Below, piece after piece: positions 41,010 through 55,996 of a stretch of 64,000 nt of DNA. Source of the DNA: Liolophura sinensis (taxonomy: Eukaryota; Mollusca; Polyplacophora; Chitonida; Chitonidae); contig NW_027017988.1 in NCBI RefSeq assembly GCF_032854445.1, positions 87,001-151,000 of the forward strand, given 5' to 3'. A program made the position numbers and the translations under genes. Numbering within the stretch: position 1 is the stretch's first letter; each line of letters starts with the position of its first letter. Under the pieces are notes generated by a model that worked only from the letters and a program-made list of their open reading frames with translations, was not told the DNA's origin and ran no database searches.

Positions 41010-41253
41010 AAACAAAAATTAAATAAGTAAGTAAAATGTAAAACGTTGTGAGGCCGATAGAAAATCATGTGTTTCTCTAACTGATTTCACTCCAATTTAT
41101 TCTTTCATCCAGCGTGTTGACAGAGTCAGTGGAATTCGGATGTTTAAATGGTTTCAAGCAACGAAGTATCATTACTTCAAGATATTAATATAACCTGAAG
41201 CTTCTAAACCTGGATCACTGTGTTTTCCTGAATCGTTGATTAAATCAATTAAC

Positions 41254-41384
41254 ACCATACTGAATCTCTGTTGCACCGTAAACACCATCCTGAATCTCTG
41301 CTGCACAGTAAATACCATCCTGAAACTCTGCTACACAGTAAGCACCATCCTGAATCTCTGCTGCACAGTAAACACCGTCAGGAA
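41254..41384. repeat. 30-bp minisatellite, island 4
   Basis: Four units plus a partial, with the same unit-two variant as island 3. Confidence 0.9.
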
Positions 41385-41436
41385 TTTTACACTGACTGCG
41401 ATCAGATAGCATTTTTCTGTATAGACATGTATGTCG

Positions 41437-41825
41437 CTGTGCAACTGAGTGAGTGAGTGAGTGCTTGGGGTTTAACGTCGTACTCAACAATTTTTCAGTC
41501 ATATGACGACGAAGGAATCATTAGGGTGCATGCACGTGTAATGTGCCTCCTTGTTGCAGGACGGATTTTCACCGCTCTTTTATTTAGTGCTGCATCACTG
41601 AGACGACTTACCGAAGGCAAGTAAGCCGCCCCGCCCGAGCCATTATACTGAAACGGGTCAGCCAGTCGTTGCACTATCCCCTTCATGCTGAACGCCAAAC
41701 GAGGAAGTTACAACTTCCTCTTTTAAAGTCTTAGGTGTGACTCGACCAAGGATTGATCCTGGATCTACCGGTCCCGAAGCGGACGCTCTACCAACTGTGC
41801 TATCCGGGCCGGTCTGTGCAACTGA
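41437..41825 (-). mobile_element. RUDI-like V-SINE with 12-bp TSD, island 4
   Basis: The body is 41449-41813 (365 bp). Target repeats are at 41437-41448 and 41814-41825. One private base difference is seen (GGTCAGCCAGTC where the others have GGTCAACCAGTC). Confidence 0.82.
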
Positions 41826-43080
41826 CGATCAGATAACATTTATCTGTAAAGACATGTATGTCTCTGCGCCATTTACTGTACCTATGTCTTTCACTTCAGG
41901 CAAACCTTAGTCCTCCCATACATAACCCCACCTGACAAGGCTCCTACTCAGGCTATTTTATTTCCTAGTGAAAGGAAGGCTTTAAGCATACATGTTTGTA
42001 CATATAATATTAGTGGTGCGAGTTTTCAGTAATCCACAATTAACATATAACAGACCTATCAAAACCCTCACAGAATCCAAACGAAGTCCACCGTAAGCAC
42101 TCTGGAAAAAACATATTAGGAGCTCAAGTACGTCTATATCGCATTTTTTATTTCATTTCTAACATGATGAGATCACAGAGCTGTTACATTTATCTGTCAA
42201 AACCGTTAGTTTAATAAGGTACATATTTGTCCTGAAAGAAAGAGACAAAGTTATTGATCTCATTAACGTACGTGTACCTGCCGACGAGCATCAGTTACCA
42301 TTGTCAGCAAGACTAGTCCCGATATAGAAGAACCGTAGAGAAACCATCAAAGAATTGGGGTCGAATTTTCTGATCTTATTGCAGTCAGATTAATTTCACA
42401 GATATCGTATTCTACACATTTGGCCCATTGCCAGTACGCTGCAAATAGGGGTGCGAAACAATGCATGTATTTTTCATTGAGGAATGAAGAAAATGGTTTT
42501 AAAAAAGGACAAACATAAGTTCTCTTAAATTTGCATACCTGTATTTTCCGTTTTAAAAGGCTAAACAAAGGGCCACGTGACTTAAGAACATGCCTATTAC
42601 AATATTACATGTAATTAACTTAAATACGATATGATGGCGTTTAGTTAAACTAAGGTGAATATACCAGAGTTTGGAAGCGATTTATTCTAAAAATAATTCT
42701 TACAATGTTCATCTGGTAACTGAACATGCTATTATAATGATTACAATGTTCATCTTGTAACTGAGCACGCTATTATACTGATTACAATGTTCATCTTGTA
42801 ACTGGGCATACTAGTATAATGATTACAATATTAATTTTGTAACTGAGCATGCTATTATACTGATTACAATGTTCATCTTGTAACTGAACATGCTATTATA
42901 ATGATTACAATGTTCATGTTGTAACTGAACATGCTATTATACTGATAACAATGTTCATCTTGTAACTGGGCATACTAGTATAATGATTACAATGTTCATT
43001 TTGTAACTGAATATGCTATTATATTGATTACAATGTTCATCTTGTAACTGAACGTCCTAATATAATGAATACAATGTTCA

Positions 43081-43133
43081 TCTGGTAACTGAGTGAGTGC
43101 TTGGGTTTTAACGTCGTTCTCTCTGGTAACTGA
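43081..43133 (-). mobile_element. 29-bp RUDI-like SINE tail with 12-bp TSD, copy h
   Basis: Insert at 43093-43121, 394 bp past the end of island 4. No further copy is seen in the remaining 21 kb. Confidence 0.8.
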
Positions 43134-44675
43134 ACATGTTATAATAATGATTACAATGTTCATCTTGTAACTGAGCATACTAGTATAATGATTACATTGT
43201 TAAATTTGTAACTGAGCATGCTATTATACTGATTACAATGATCATCTTGTAATTGAGCATGCTATTATAATGATTACAATGTTTATGTTGTAACTGAACA
43301 TGCTATTATACTGATAACAATGTTCATCTTGTAACTAAGCATGATATTATAATAATTACAATGTTCATTTTGTAACTGAACATGCTATTATAATGATTAC
43401 AATGTTCATCTTGTAACTGAACGTCCTAATATAATGATTACAATGTTCATCTTGTAAGTGAACATGTTATTATAATGATTACAATGTTCACCTTGTAAAT
43501 GAAAATGCCATTACAATAATTACAATATTTATCTTGTAGCAGAACATGCTATTATATCGATTACAATCCTCACGTTTTAACTAAACGTGCTAAAATAATG
43601 ATTACAATGTTTATCTTGTAACTGAAGATGCTATTATAATAATTACAAAGGGTGTCTTGTAACTGACCATGCTATTATAGTAATTACAAAAATCACCTTG
43701 TAACTGAACATGCTATTATAATGATTACAATGTTCACCATGTCACTGAAAGTGATATTATAATAGTTTTAATGTTCATTTTGTAACTGAACACGGTATTA
43801 GGTTATTGCAATGTTCATCCTGTAACCGAATATGCTATTATAATGATTACAATGTTCATCTTGTAACTGAGCATGCTATTACAATGATTACAATGTTCAT
43901 CTTGTAACTGACCATGCTGTTATTATGATTACAATGTTTATCTTGTAACTGAACAGGCTAATATAATGATTACAATGTTCATTTTGCAACTGAACATGCT
44001 TTTTTACTGATTACAATGTTCATCTTGTAACTACATATGCTATAATAACGATTACAATGTTCATCTTGTAATGAAATATGCTAATATAATAATTGCAATA
44101 TTCATTTTGTAACTGAGCATGATATTATAGTAATTACAAAAATGATTTTGTAACCGTTGACGCTATTATAATGATTACAATGTTCACCTTGTAACTGAGC
44201 ATGCTAATATAATGATTTAAATGTTCACCTTGTCACTGAACGTGCTATTATAATAATTTTAATGTTCATTTTGTAACTGAACACGGTATTAGGTTATTAT
44301 AAAGTTCATCTTGTAACTGAATATGCTATTATAATGATTGCAATGTTCATCTTGGCACTGAACATTCTATTATAATGATTTCAATGTTCATTTTGTAACT
44401 GAACACGCTATTAAATTATTACAATGTTCATCCTGTAACTGAACATGCTATTATAATGATTACAATGTTCATCTTGTAACTGAGCACGCTATTGTACTGA
44501 TTACAATGTTCACCTTGTAACTGAGCACATTATTATATTGATTACAATGTTCATCTTGTAACTAAATGTGCTATTGTAATGATTACAATGTCCATTTTGC
44601 AGCTGAGCATGCTTGTATACTGATTACAATGTTCACCTTGCAACTGATGATGTTTTTATAATGATTACAATGTTC

Positions 44676-47600
44676 ATCTTGTAATTGAACGTGCTAATAT
44701 AATGAATACAATGTTCATTTTGTAACTGATGATGTTATTATAATGATTACAATATTCATCTTGTAACTAAATATGCTAATGTAATGATTACAATGTCCAT
44801 TTTGCAACTGAGCATGCTTTTATTATGATTACAATGTCCACCTTTTAACTGAACATGCTATTATAATGATTTCAATGTTCATCTTGTAACTGAACATGTT
44901 TTTATAATGATTACAATGTTCACCTTGTAACTGAACATGCTTTTATAATGATTACAATGTTCATCTTGTAATTGAACGTGTTAATATAATGAATACAATG
45001 TTCATTTTGTAACTGATGATGTTATTATAATGATTAAAACATTCATCTTGTAACTTAATATGCTAATGTAATGATTATAATGTCTATTTTGCAACTGAGC
45101 ATGCTTTTATACTGATTACAATGTCCACCTTGTAACTGAACATGCTATTATAATGATTTCAATGTTCATCTTGTAACTGAGCATGTTTTTATAATGATTA
45201 CAATGTTCACCTTGCAACTGATGATGTTTTTATAATGATTACAATGTTCATCTTGTAATTGAACGTGCTAATATAATGAATACAATGTTCATTTTGTAAC
45301 TGATGATGTTATTATAATGATTACAATATTCATCTTGTAACTGAATATGCTAATGTAATGATTACAATGTCCATTTTGCAACTGAGCATGCTTTTATACT
45401 GATTACAATGTCCACCTTGTAATTGAACATGCTATTATAATGATTTCAATGTTCATCTTGTAACTGAACATGTTTTTATAATGATTACAATGTTCATTTT
45501 GTAACTGAACATGCTTTTATAATAATTACAATGTTCATCTTGTAATTGAACGTGCTAATATAATGAATACAATGTTCATTTTGTAACTGATGATGTTATT
45601 ATAATGATTAAAACATTCATCTTGTAACTTAATATGCTAATGTAATGATTATAATGTCTATTTTGCAACTGAGCATGCTTTTATACTGATTACAATGTCC
45701 ACCTTGTAACTGAACATGCTATTATAATGATTTCAATGTTCATCTTGTAACTGAGCATGTTTTTATAATGATTACAATGTTCACCTTGCAACTGATGATG
45801 TTTTTATATTGATTACAATGTTCACCTTGTAACTGAACATGCTTTTATAATGATTACAATATTCATCTTGTAATTGAACGTGCTAATATAATGAATACAA
45901 TGTTTATTTTGTAACTGATGATGTTATTATAATGATTACAATATTCATCTTGTAACTGATGATGTTTTTATAATGATTAAGATGTTCATCTTGTAACTAC
46001 ATATGCTACAATAATGATTACATTGTTCATCTTGTAAAAAAATATGCTAATATAATGATTGCAATATTCATTTTGTAACTGATCATGCTATTTTATTGAT
46101 TACAATGATGATTTTGTAACAGTTGACGCTATTATAATGATTACAATGTTTACTTTGTAACTGAACATGCTATTACAATGATTACAATGTTCATCTTGTA
46201 ACTGAACATGCTATTATGTCGGTTACAATCTTCATCTTGTAACTGAAAATGCTATTATAATGATAACAATGTTTATCTTGCAACTGAGCATGCTATTATA
46301 ATGATTACAATGTTCACTTCGTAACTGAACATGCTAATTTAACTATTACAATGTTCATCTTGTAACTGGGCATGTTTTTATAATGATTACAATGTTCATC
46401 TTGTAACTGGGCAGGCTATTGTAATGATGACAATGTTCACCTTGTAACTGAGCACATTATTATAATGATTACAATGTTCATCTTGTAACTGAATATGCTA
46501 TTGTAATCATTACAATGTCCATTTTGCAACTGAGCATGCTTGTATACTGATTACAATGTTCACCTTGCAACTGATGATGTTTTTATAATAATTACAATGT
46601 TCATCTTGTAACTGAACATGCAATTATAAGGATTATAATGTTCACTTTGTAACTGAACATGCTATTATAATGATTACAATGTTCATCTTTTAAAAAAACA
46701 TGCTATTATGTCGATTACAATCTTCATCTTGCAAGTGAGCATGATATCATAATGATTACAATGTTCATCTTGTAATAGAACGTGCTAATATAATGAATAC
46801 AATGTTCATTTTGTAACTGATAATGTTATTATAATGATTACAATATTCATCTTGTAACTGAATATGCTAATGTAATGATTACAAAGTCCATTTTGCAACT
46901 GAGCATGCTTTTATACTGATTACAATGTCCACCTTGTAACTGAACATGCTTTTATAATGATTACAATGTTCCTCTTGTAATTGAACGTGCTAATGTAATG
47001 AATACAATGTACATTTTGTAACTGATGATGTTATTATAATGATTACAATGCTCATCTTGTAAGTGAATATGCTAATGTAATGATTACAATGTCCATTTTG
47101 CAAATGAGTATGCTTTTATACTGATTACAATGTTCACCTTGAAACTGATGATGTTTTATAATGATTACAATGTTCATCTTGTAACTACATATGCTATAAT
47201 AATGATTACAATGTTCATCTTGTAATGAAATATGCTAATATCATGATTGAAATATTTATTTTGTAACTGAGCATGCCATTATATTGATTACAATGATGAT
47301 TTTGTAACCGTTGACGCTCTTATAATGATTACAATGTTTACTTTGTAATTGAACGTGCTAATATAATGTATTCAATGTTCTATTTCTAACTGATGATGTT
47401 ATTATAATTTTTACAGAATTCATCTTGTAACTGAATATGCTAATGTAATGATTACAATGTCCATTTTGCAACTGAGCATGCTTTTATACTGATTACAATG
47501 TCCACCTTGTAACTGAACATTCTAATATAATGATTACAATGTTCATCTTGTAACTGAGCATGTTTTTATAATGATTACAATGTTCACCTTGTAACTGAAC

Positions 47601-48240
47601 ATGCTATTATAGTAATTACAAAAATCACTTTGTAACTGAACATGCTATTACAATGATTACAATGTTCATCTTGTAACTGAACATGCTATTATGTCGATTA
47701 CAATCTTCATCTTGCAACTGAGCATGATATTATAATGATTACAATGTTCATCTTGTAATTGAACGTGATAATATAATGAATTCAGTGTTCATTTTGTAAC
47801 TGATGATGTTATTATAATCTTACAATATTCATCTTGTAACTGAATATGCTAATGTAATGATTACAATGTCCATTTTGCAACTGAGCATGCTTTTATACTG
47901 ATTAAAATGTCCACCTTGTAACTGAACATGCTATTATAATGATTTAAATGTTCATCTTGTAACTGAGCATGTTTTTATAATGATTACAATGTTCACCTTG
48001 TAACTGAACATGCTTTTATAATGATTACAATGTTCATCTTGTAATTGAACGTGCTGATATAATGAATACAATGTTCATTTTGTAACTGATGATGTTATTA
48101 TAATGATTACAATATTCATCTTCTGACTGAATATGCTAATGTAATGATTACAATGTCCATTTTGCAACTGAGCATGCTTTTATACTGATTACAATGTCCA
48201 CCTTGTAACTGAACATGCTATTATAATGATTACAATGTTC
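44676..48240. repeat. 3,565-bp tandem duplication, unit 1
   Basis: Distinctive variants recur exactly 3,565 bp downstream: ATGTCGGTTAC at 46216/49781, CATCTTTTAAAAAAACATG at 46684/50249 and GTGCTGATAT at 48051/51616. It starts with the 287/574-bp higher-order run. Confidence 0.9.
44681..45869. repeat. Seven-monomer higher-order repeat, second location
   Basis: GTAATTGAACGTG-type monomers at 44681, 44968, 45255 and 45542 (287-bp spacing), then 45870 (328 bp): the same spacing pattern as at 16504-17692. Confidence 0.88.
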
Positions 48241-51200
48241 ATCTTGTAATTGAACGTGCTAATATAATGAATACAATGTTCATTTTGTAACTGATGATGT
48301 TATTATAATGATTACAATATTCATCTTGTAACTAAATATGCTAATGTAATGATTACAATGTCCATTTTGCAACTGAGCATGCTTTTATACTGATTACAAT
48401 GTCCACCTTTTAACTGAACATGCTATTATAATGATTTCAATGTTCATCTTGTAACTGAACATGTTTTTATAATGATTACAATGTTCACCTTGTAACTGAA
48501 CATGCTTTTATAATGATTACAATGTTCATCTTGTAATTGAACGTGCTAATATAATGAATACAATGTTCATTTTGTAACTGATGATGTTATTATAATGATT
48601 AAAACATTCATCTTGTAACTTAATATGCTAATGTAATGATTATAATGTCTATTTTGCAACTGAGCATGCTTTTATACTGATTACAATGTCCACCTTGTAA
48701 CTGAACATGCTATTATAATGATTTCAATGTTCATCTTGTAACTGAGCATGTTTTTATAATGATTACAATGTTTACCTTGCAACTGATGATGTTTTTATAA
48801 TGATTACAATGTTCATCTTGTAATTGAACGTGCTAATATAATGAATACAATGTTCATTTTGTAACTGATGATGTTATTATAATGATTACAATATTCATCT
48901 TGTAACTGAATATGCTAATGTAATGATTACAATGTCCATTTTGCAACTGAGCATGCTTTTATACTGATTACAATGTCCACCTTGTAATTGAACATGCTAT
49001 TATAATGATTTCAATGTTCATCTTGTAACTGAACATGTTTTTATAATGATTACAATGTTCATTTTGTAACTGAACATGCTTTTATAATAATTACAATGTT
49101 CATCTTGTAATTGAACGTGCTAATATAATGAATACAATGTTCATTTTGTAACTGATGATGTTATTATAATGATTAAAACATTCATCTTGTAACTTAATAT
49201 GCTAATGTAATGATTATAATGTCTATTTTGCAACTGAGCATGCTTTTATACTGATTACAATGTCCACCTTGTAACTGAACATGCTATTATAATGATTTCA
49301 ATGTTCATCTTGTAACTGAGCATGTTTTTATAATGATTACAATGTTCACCTTGCAACTGATGATGTTTTTATATTGATTACAATGTTCACCTTGTAACTG
49401 AACATGCTTTTATAATGATTACAATATTCATCTTGTAATTGAACGTGCTAATATAATGAATACAATGTTTATTTTGTAACTGATGATGTTATTATAATGA
49501 TTACAATATTCATCTTGTAACTGATGATGTTTTTATAATGATTAAAATGTTCATCTTGTAACTACATATGCTACAATAATGATTACATTGTTCATCTTGT
49601 AAAAAAATATGCTAATATAATGATTGCAATATTCATTTTGTAACTGATCATGCTATTTTATTGATTACAATGATGATTTTGTAACAGTTGACGCTATTAT
49701 AATGATTACAATGTTTACTTTGTAACTGAACATGCTATTACAATGATTACAATGTTCATCTTGTAACTGAACATGCTATTATGTCGGTTACAATCTTCAT
49801 CTTGTAACTGAAAATGCTATTATAATGATAACAATGTTTATCTTGCAACTGAGCATGCTATTATAATGATTACAATGTTCACTTCGTAACTGAACATGCT
49901 AATTTAACTATTACAATGTTCATCTTGTAACTGGGCATGTTTTTATAATGATTACAATGTTCATCTTGTAACTGGGCAGGCTATTGTAATGATGACAATG
50001 TTCACCTTGTAACTGAGCACATTATTATAATGATTACAATGTTCATCTTGTAACTGAATATGCTATTGTAATCATTACAATGTCCATTTTGCAACTGAGC
50101 ATGCTTGTATACTGATTACAATGTTCACCTTGCAACTGATGATGTTTTTATAATAATTACAATGTTCATCTTGTAACTGAACATGCAATTATAAGGATTA
50201 TAATGTTCACTTTGTAACTGAACATGCTATTATAATGATTACAATGTTCATCTTTTAAAAAAACATGCTATTATGTCGATTACAATGTTCATCTTGCAAG
50301 TGAGCATGATATCATAATGATTACAATGTTCATCTTGTAATTGAACGTGCTAATATAATGAATACAATGTTCATTTTGTAACTGATAATGTTATTATAAT
50401 GATTACAATATTCATCTTGTAACTGAATATGCTAATGTAATGATTACAAAGTCCATTTTGCAACTGAGCATGCTTTTATACTGATTACAATGTCCACCTT
50501 GTAACTGAACATGCTTTTATAATGATTACAATGTTCCTCTTGTAATTGAACGTGCTAATGTAATGAATACAATGTACATTTTGTAACTGATGATGTTATT
50601 ATAATGATTACAATGCTCATCTTGTAAGTGAATATGCTAATGTAATGATTACAATGTCCATTTTGCAAATGAGTATGCTTTTATACTGATTACAATGTTC
50701 ACCTTGAAACTGATGATGTTTTATAATGATTACAATGTTCATCTTGTAACTACATATGCTATAATAATGATTACAATGTTCATCTTGTAATGAAATATGC
50801 TAATATCATGATTGAAATATTTATTTTGTAACTGAGCATGCCATTATATTGATTACAATGATGATTTTGTAACCGTTGACGCTCTTATAATGATTACAAT
50901 GTTTACTTTGTAATTGAACGTGCTAATATAATGTATTCAATGTTCTATTTGTAACTGATGATGTTATTATAATTTTTACAGAATTCATCTTGTAACTGAA
51001 TATGCTAATGTAATGATTACAATGTCCATTTTGCAACTGAGCATGCTTTTATACTGATTACAATGTCCACCTTGTAACTGAACATTCTAATATAATGATT
51101 ACAATGTTCATCTTGTAACTAAGCATGTTTTTATAATGATTACAATGTTCACCTTGTAACTGAACATGCTATTATAGTAATTACAAAAATCACTTTGTAA

Positions 51201-51805
51201 CTGAACATGCTATTACAATGATTACAATGTTCATCTTGTAACTGAACATGCTATTATGTCGATTACAATCTTCATCTTGCAACTGAGCATGATATTATAA
51301 TGATTACAATGTTCATCTTGTAATTGAACGTGATAATATAATGAATTCAGTGTTCATTTTGTAACTGATGATGTTATTATAATGTTACAATATTCATCTT
51401 GTAACTGAATATGCTAATGTAATGATTACAATGTCCATTTTGCAACTGAGCATGCTTTTATACTGATTAAAATGTCCACCTTGTAACTGAACATGCTATT
51501 ATAATGATTTAAATGTTCATCTTGTAACTGAGCATGTTTTTATAATGATTACAATGTTCACCTTGTAACTGAACATGCTTTTATAATGATTACAATGTTC
51601 ATCTTGTAATTGAACGTGCTGATATAATGAATACAATGTTCATTTTGTAACTGATGATGTTATTATAATGATTACAATATTCATCTTCTGACTGAATATG
51701 CTAATGTAATGATTACAATGTCCATTTTGCAACTGAGCATGCTTTTATACTGATTACAATGTCCACCTTGTAACTGAACATGCTATTATAATGATTACAA
51801 TGTTC
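48241..51805. repeat. 3,565-bp tandem duplication, unit 2
   Basis: Directly abuts unit 1. A few private differences were noticed, such as GATTACAATGTTCATC near 50280 where unit 1 has GATTACAATCTTCATC. Confidence 0.9.
48246..49434. repeat. Seven-monomer higher-order repeat, third location
   Basis: A copy of 44681-45869 carried by the 3,565-bp duplication. Confidence 0.88.
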
Positions 51806-54800
51806 ATCTTGTAATTGAACGTGCTAATATAATGAATACAATGTTCATTTTGTAAGTGAACATGTTATTATAATGATTACAATGTTCACCTTGTAACTGA
51901 ATATTCTAATGTAATGATTATAATGTCCATTTTGCAACTGAGCATGCTTTTATACTGATTACAATGTTCACTTTGTAACTGATGATGTTTTTATAATAAT
52001 TACAATGTTCATCTTGTAACTACATATGCTATAATAATGATTACATTGTTCATTTGTAATAAAATATGCTAATATAATAATTGCAATATTAATTTTGTAA
52101 CTGAGCATGCTATTATATTGATTACAATGATGATTTTGTAACCGTTGACGCTATTATAATGATTACAATGTTTACTTTGTAACTGAACATGCTATTACAA
52201 TGATTACAATGTGCATCTTGTAACTGAACATGCTATTATGTCGATTACAATCTTCATCTTGTAACTGAAAATGATATTATAATGATAACAATGTTTATCT
52301 TGCAACTGAGCATGCTATTATAATGATTACAATGTTCACTTCGTAACTGAACATGCTAATTTATCTATTACAATGTTCCTCTTGTAACTGAGCAGGCTAT
52401 TGTAATGATCACAATGTTCACCTTGTAACTGAGCACATTATTATAATGATTACAATGTTCATCTTGTAACTAAATATGCTATTGTAATGATTACAATGTC
52501 CATTTTGCAACTGAGCATGCTTGTATACTGATTACAATGTTCACCTTGCAACTGATGATGTTTTTATCATGATTACAATGTTCATCTTGTAACTGGGCAG
52601 GCTATTGTAATGATGACAATGTTCACCTTGTAACTGAGCACATTATTATAATGATTACAATGTCCATTTTGCTACTGAGCATGCTTTTATACTGATTACA
52701 ATGTTCACCTTGTAACTGATGATGTTTTTATAAGGATTACAATGTTCATCTTGTAAATACATATGCTATAATAATGATTACAATGGTTATCTTGTAACTG
52801 AATATGTTATTGTAATGATTACAATGTCCATTTTGCAACTGAGCATGCTTGTATACTGATTACAATGTTCACCTTGCAACTGATGATGTTTTTATAATGA
52901 TTACAATGTTCACTTTTTAACTGAACATGCTATTACAATGATTACAATGTTCATCTTGTAACTGAACATGCTATTATGTCGATTACAATCTTCATCTTGC
53001 AACTGAGCATGATATTATAATGATTACAATGTTCATCTTGTAATTGAACGTGCTAATATAATGAATACAATCTTCATTTTGTAATTGATGATGTTATTAT
53101 AATGATTACAATATTCATCTTGTAACTGAATATGCTAATGTAATGATTACAATGTCCATTTTCCAACTGAGCATGGTTTGATACTGAATACAATGTCCAC
53201 CTTGTAACTGAACATGCTATTATAATGATTACAATGTTCATCTTGTAACTGAGCATGTTTTTATAATGGTACAATGTTCACCTTGTAACTGAACATGCTT
53301 TTATAATGATTACAATGTTCATCTTGTAATTGAACGTGCTAATATAATGAATACAATGTTTATTTTGTAACTGATGATGTTATTACAATAATTACAATAT
53401 TCATCTTGTAAGTGAATATGCTAATGTAATGATTACAATGTCCATTTTGCAACTGACCATGCTTTTATACTGATTACAATGTTCACCTTGTAACCAATGA
53501 TTATTTTATAATAATTACAATGTTCATCTTGTAACTACATATGCTATAATAATTATTATAATGTTCATCTTGTAATGATAATATGCTAATATAATGATTG
53601 CAATATTCATTTTATAACTAAGCATGCTATTATATTGATTACAATGATGATTTTGTGACCGTTGACGCTATTATAATGATTACAATGTTTACCTTGTAAC
53701 TGAGCACGCTATTGTAATGATTAGAATGTTCACCTTGTAACTGAGCACATTATTTTAATGATTACAATGTTCATCTTGTACCTGATTATGCTATTGTAAT
53801 GATTACAATGTCCATTTTGCAACTGAGCATGCTTGTATACTGATTACAATGTTCACCTTGCAACTGATGATGTTTTTATAATCATTACAATGTTCATCTT
53901 GTAACTGAACATGCAATTATAAGGATTATAATGTTCACTTTGTAACTGAACATGCTATTATAATGATTACAATGTTAATGTTTTAAAAAAACATGCTATT
54001 ATGTCGATTACAATCTTCATCTTGCAACTGAGCATGATATTATACTGATTACAATGTTCATCTTGTAATTGAACGTGCTAATATAATGAATACAATGTTC
54101 ATTTTGTAACTGATGATGTTATTTTAATGATTACAATATTCATCTTGTAACTGAATATGCTAATGTAATGATTACAATGTCCATTTTGCAACTGAGCATG
54201 CTTTTATACTGATTACAATGTTCACCTTGTAACTGATGATGTTTTTATAAGGATTACAATGTTCATCTTGTAAATACATATGCTATAATAATGATTACAA
54301 TGTTCATCTTGTAACTGAATATGCTATTGTAATGATTACAATGTCCATTTTGCAACTGAGCATGCTTGTATACTGATTACAATGTTCACCTTGCAACTGA
54401 TGATGTTTTTATAATGATTACAATGTTCACTTTGTAACTGAACATGCTATTACAATGATTACAATGTTCATCTTGTAACTGAACATGCTATTATGTCGAT
54501 TACAATCTTCATCTTGCAACTGAGCATGATATTATAATGATTACAATGTTCATCTTGTAATTGAACGTGCTAATACAATGAATACAATCTTCATTTTGTA
54601 ATTGATGATGTTATTATAATGATTACAATATTCATCTTGTAACTGAATATGCTAATGTAATGATTACAATGTCCATTTTCCAACTGAGCATGCTTTGATA
54701 CTGAATACAATGTCCACCTTGTAACTGAACATGCTATTATAATGATTACAATGTTCATCTTGTATCTGAGCATGTTTTTATAATGATACAATGTTCACCT

Positions 54801-55996
54801 TGTAACTGAACATGCTTTTATAATGATTAGAATGTTCATCTTGTAATTGAACGTGCTAATATAATGAATACAATGTTTATTTTGTAACTGATGATGTTAT
54901 TACAATAATTACAATATTCATCTTGTAAGTGAATATGCTAATGTAATGATTACAATGTCCATTTTGCAACTGAGCATGCTTTTATACTGATTACAATGTT
55001 CACCTTGTAACCGATGATTATTTTATAATAATTACAATGTTCATCTTGTAACTACATATGCTATAATATTGATTACAATGTTCATCTTGTAATGATAATA
55101 TGCTAATATAATTATAGCAATATTCATTTTATAACTGAGCATGCTATTATATTGATTACAATGATGATTTTGTAACCGTTGACGCTATTATAATGATTAC
55201 AATGTTCACCTTGTAACTGAGCACGCTATTGTAATGATTACAATGTTCACCTTGTAACTGAGCACATTATTTTAATGATTACAATGTTCATCTTGTACCT
55301 GAATATGCTATTGTAATGATTACAATGTCCATTTTGCAACTGAGCATGCTTGTATACTGATTACAATGTTCACCTTGCAACTGATGATGTTTTTATAATC
55401 ATTACAATGTTCATCTTATAACTGAACATGCAATTATAAAGATTACAATGTTCACTTTGTAACTGAACATGCTTTTACAATGATTACAATGTTCATCTTG
55501 TAACTGAACATGCTATTATGTCGATTACAATCTTCATCTTGCAACTGAGCATGATATTATAATGATTACAATGTTCATCTTGTAATTGAACGTGCTAATA
55601 TGATGAATACAATGTTCATTTTGTAACTGATGATGTTATTATAATGATTACAATATTCATCTTGTAACTGAATATGCTAATGTAATGATTACAATGTCCA
55701 TTTTGCAACTGAGCATGCTTTTATACTGATTACAAAGTCCACCTTGTAACTGAACATGCTATTATAATGATTACAATGTTCATTTTGTAAATGAGCACGC
55801 TATTATACTGTTTACAATGTTCATCTGGTAACTGAACATGCTACTACAATGATTACAATGTTCATCTTGTAACTGAACATGCAATTATAATAATTACAAT
55901 GTTGATCTTGCAACTGAACATGCAATTATAAGGATTATAATGTTCACTTTGTAACTGAACATGCTATTACAATGATTACAATGTTCATCTTGTAAC
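50260..55996. repeat. 5,737-bp higher-order unit, copy 1
   Basis: Variants recur at a 5,737-bp offset, for example ATGTTCATTTTGTAAGTG at 51841/57578 and GCATGATATCATAATG at 50304/56041. The left part overlaps the 3,565-bp duplication, so the two events are nested. The edges are approximate. Confidence 0.88.

Larger units (their letters stand above)
39877..42699. repeat. Non-satellite island, copy 4 (complete, with extra 198 bp)
   Basis: A 2,823-bp island. Its order of parts is that of the other islands, with an extra segment at 40114-40311 and an 8-bp deletion (CCTGAAGCTTC near 41195, where the others have CCTGAAGTCAGGCAGCTTC). The left part shares variants with copy 3, while the right end and following array share variants with copy 2. 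Confidence 0.93.
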
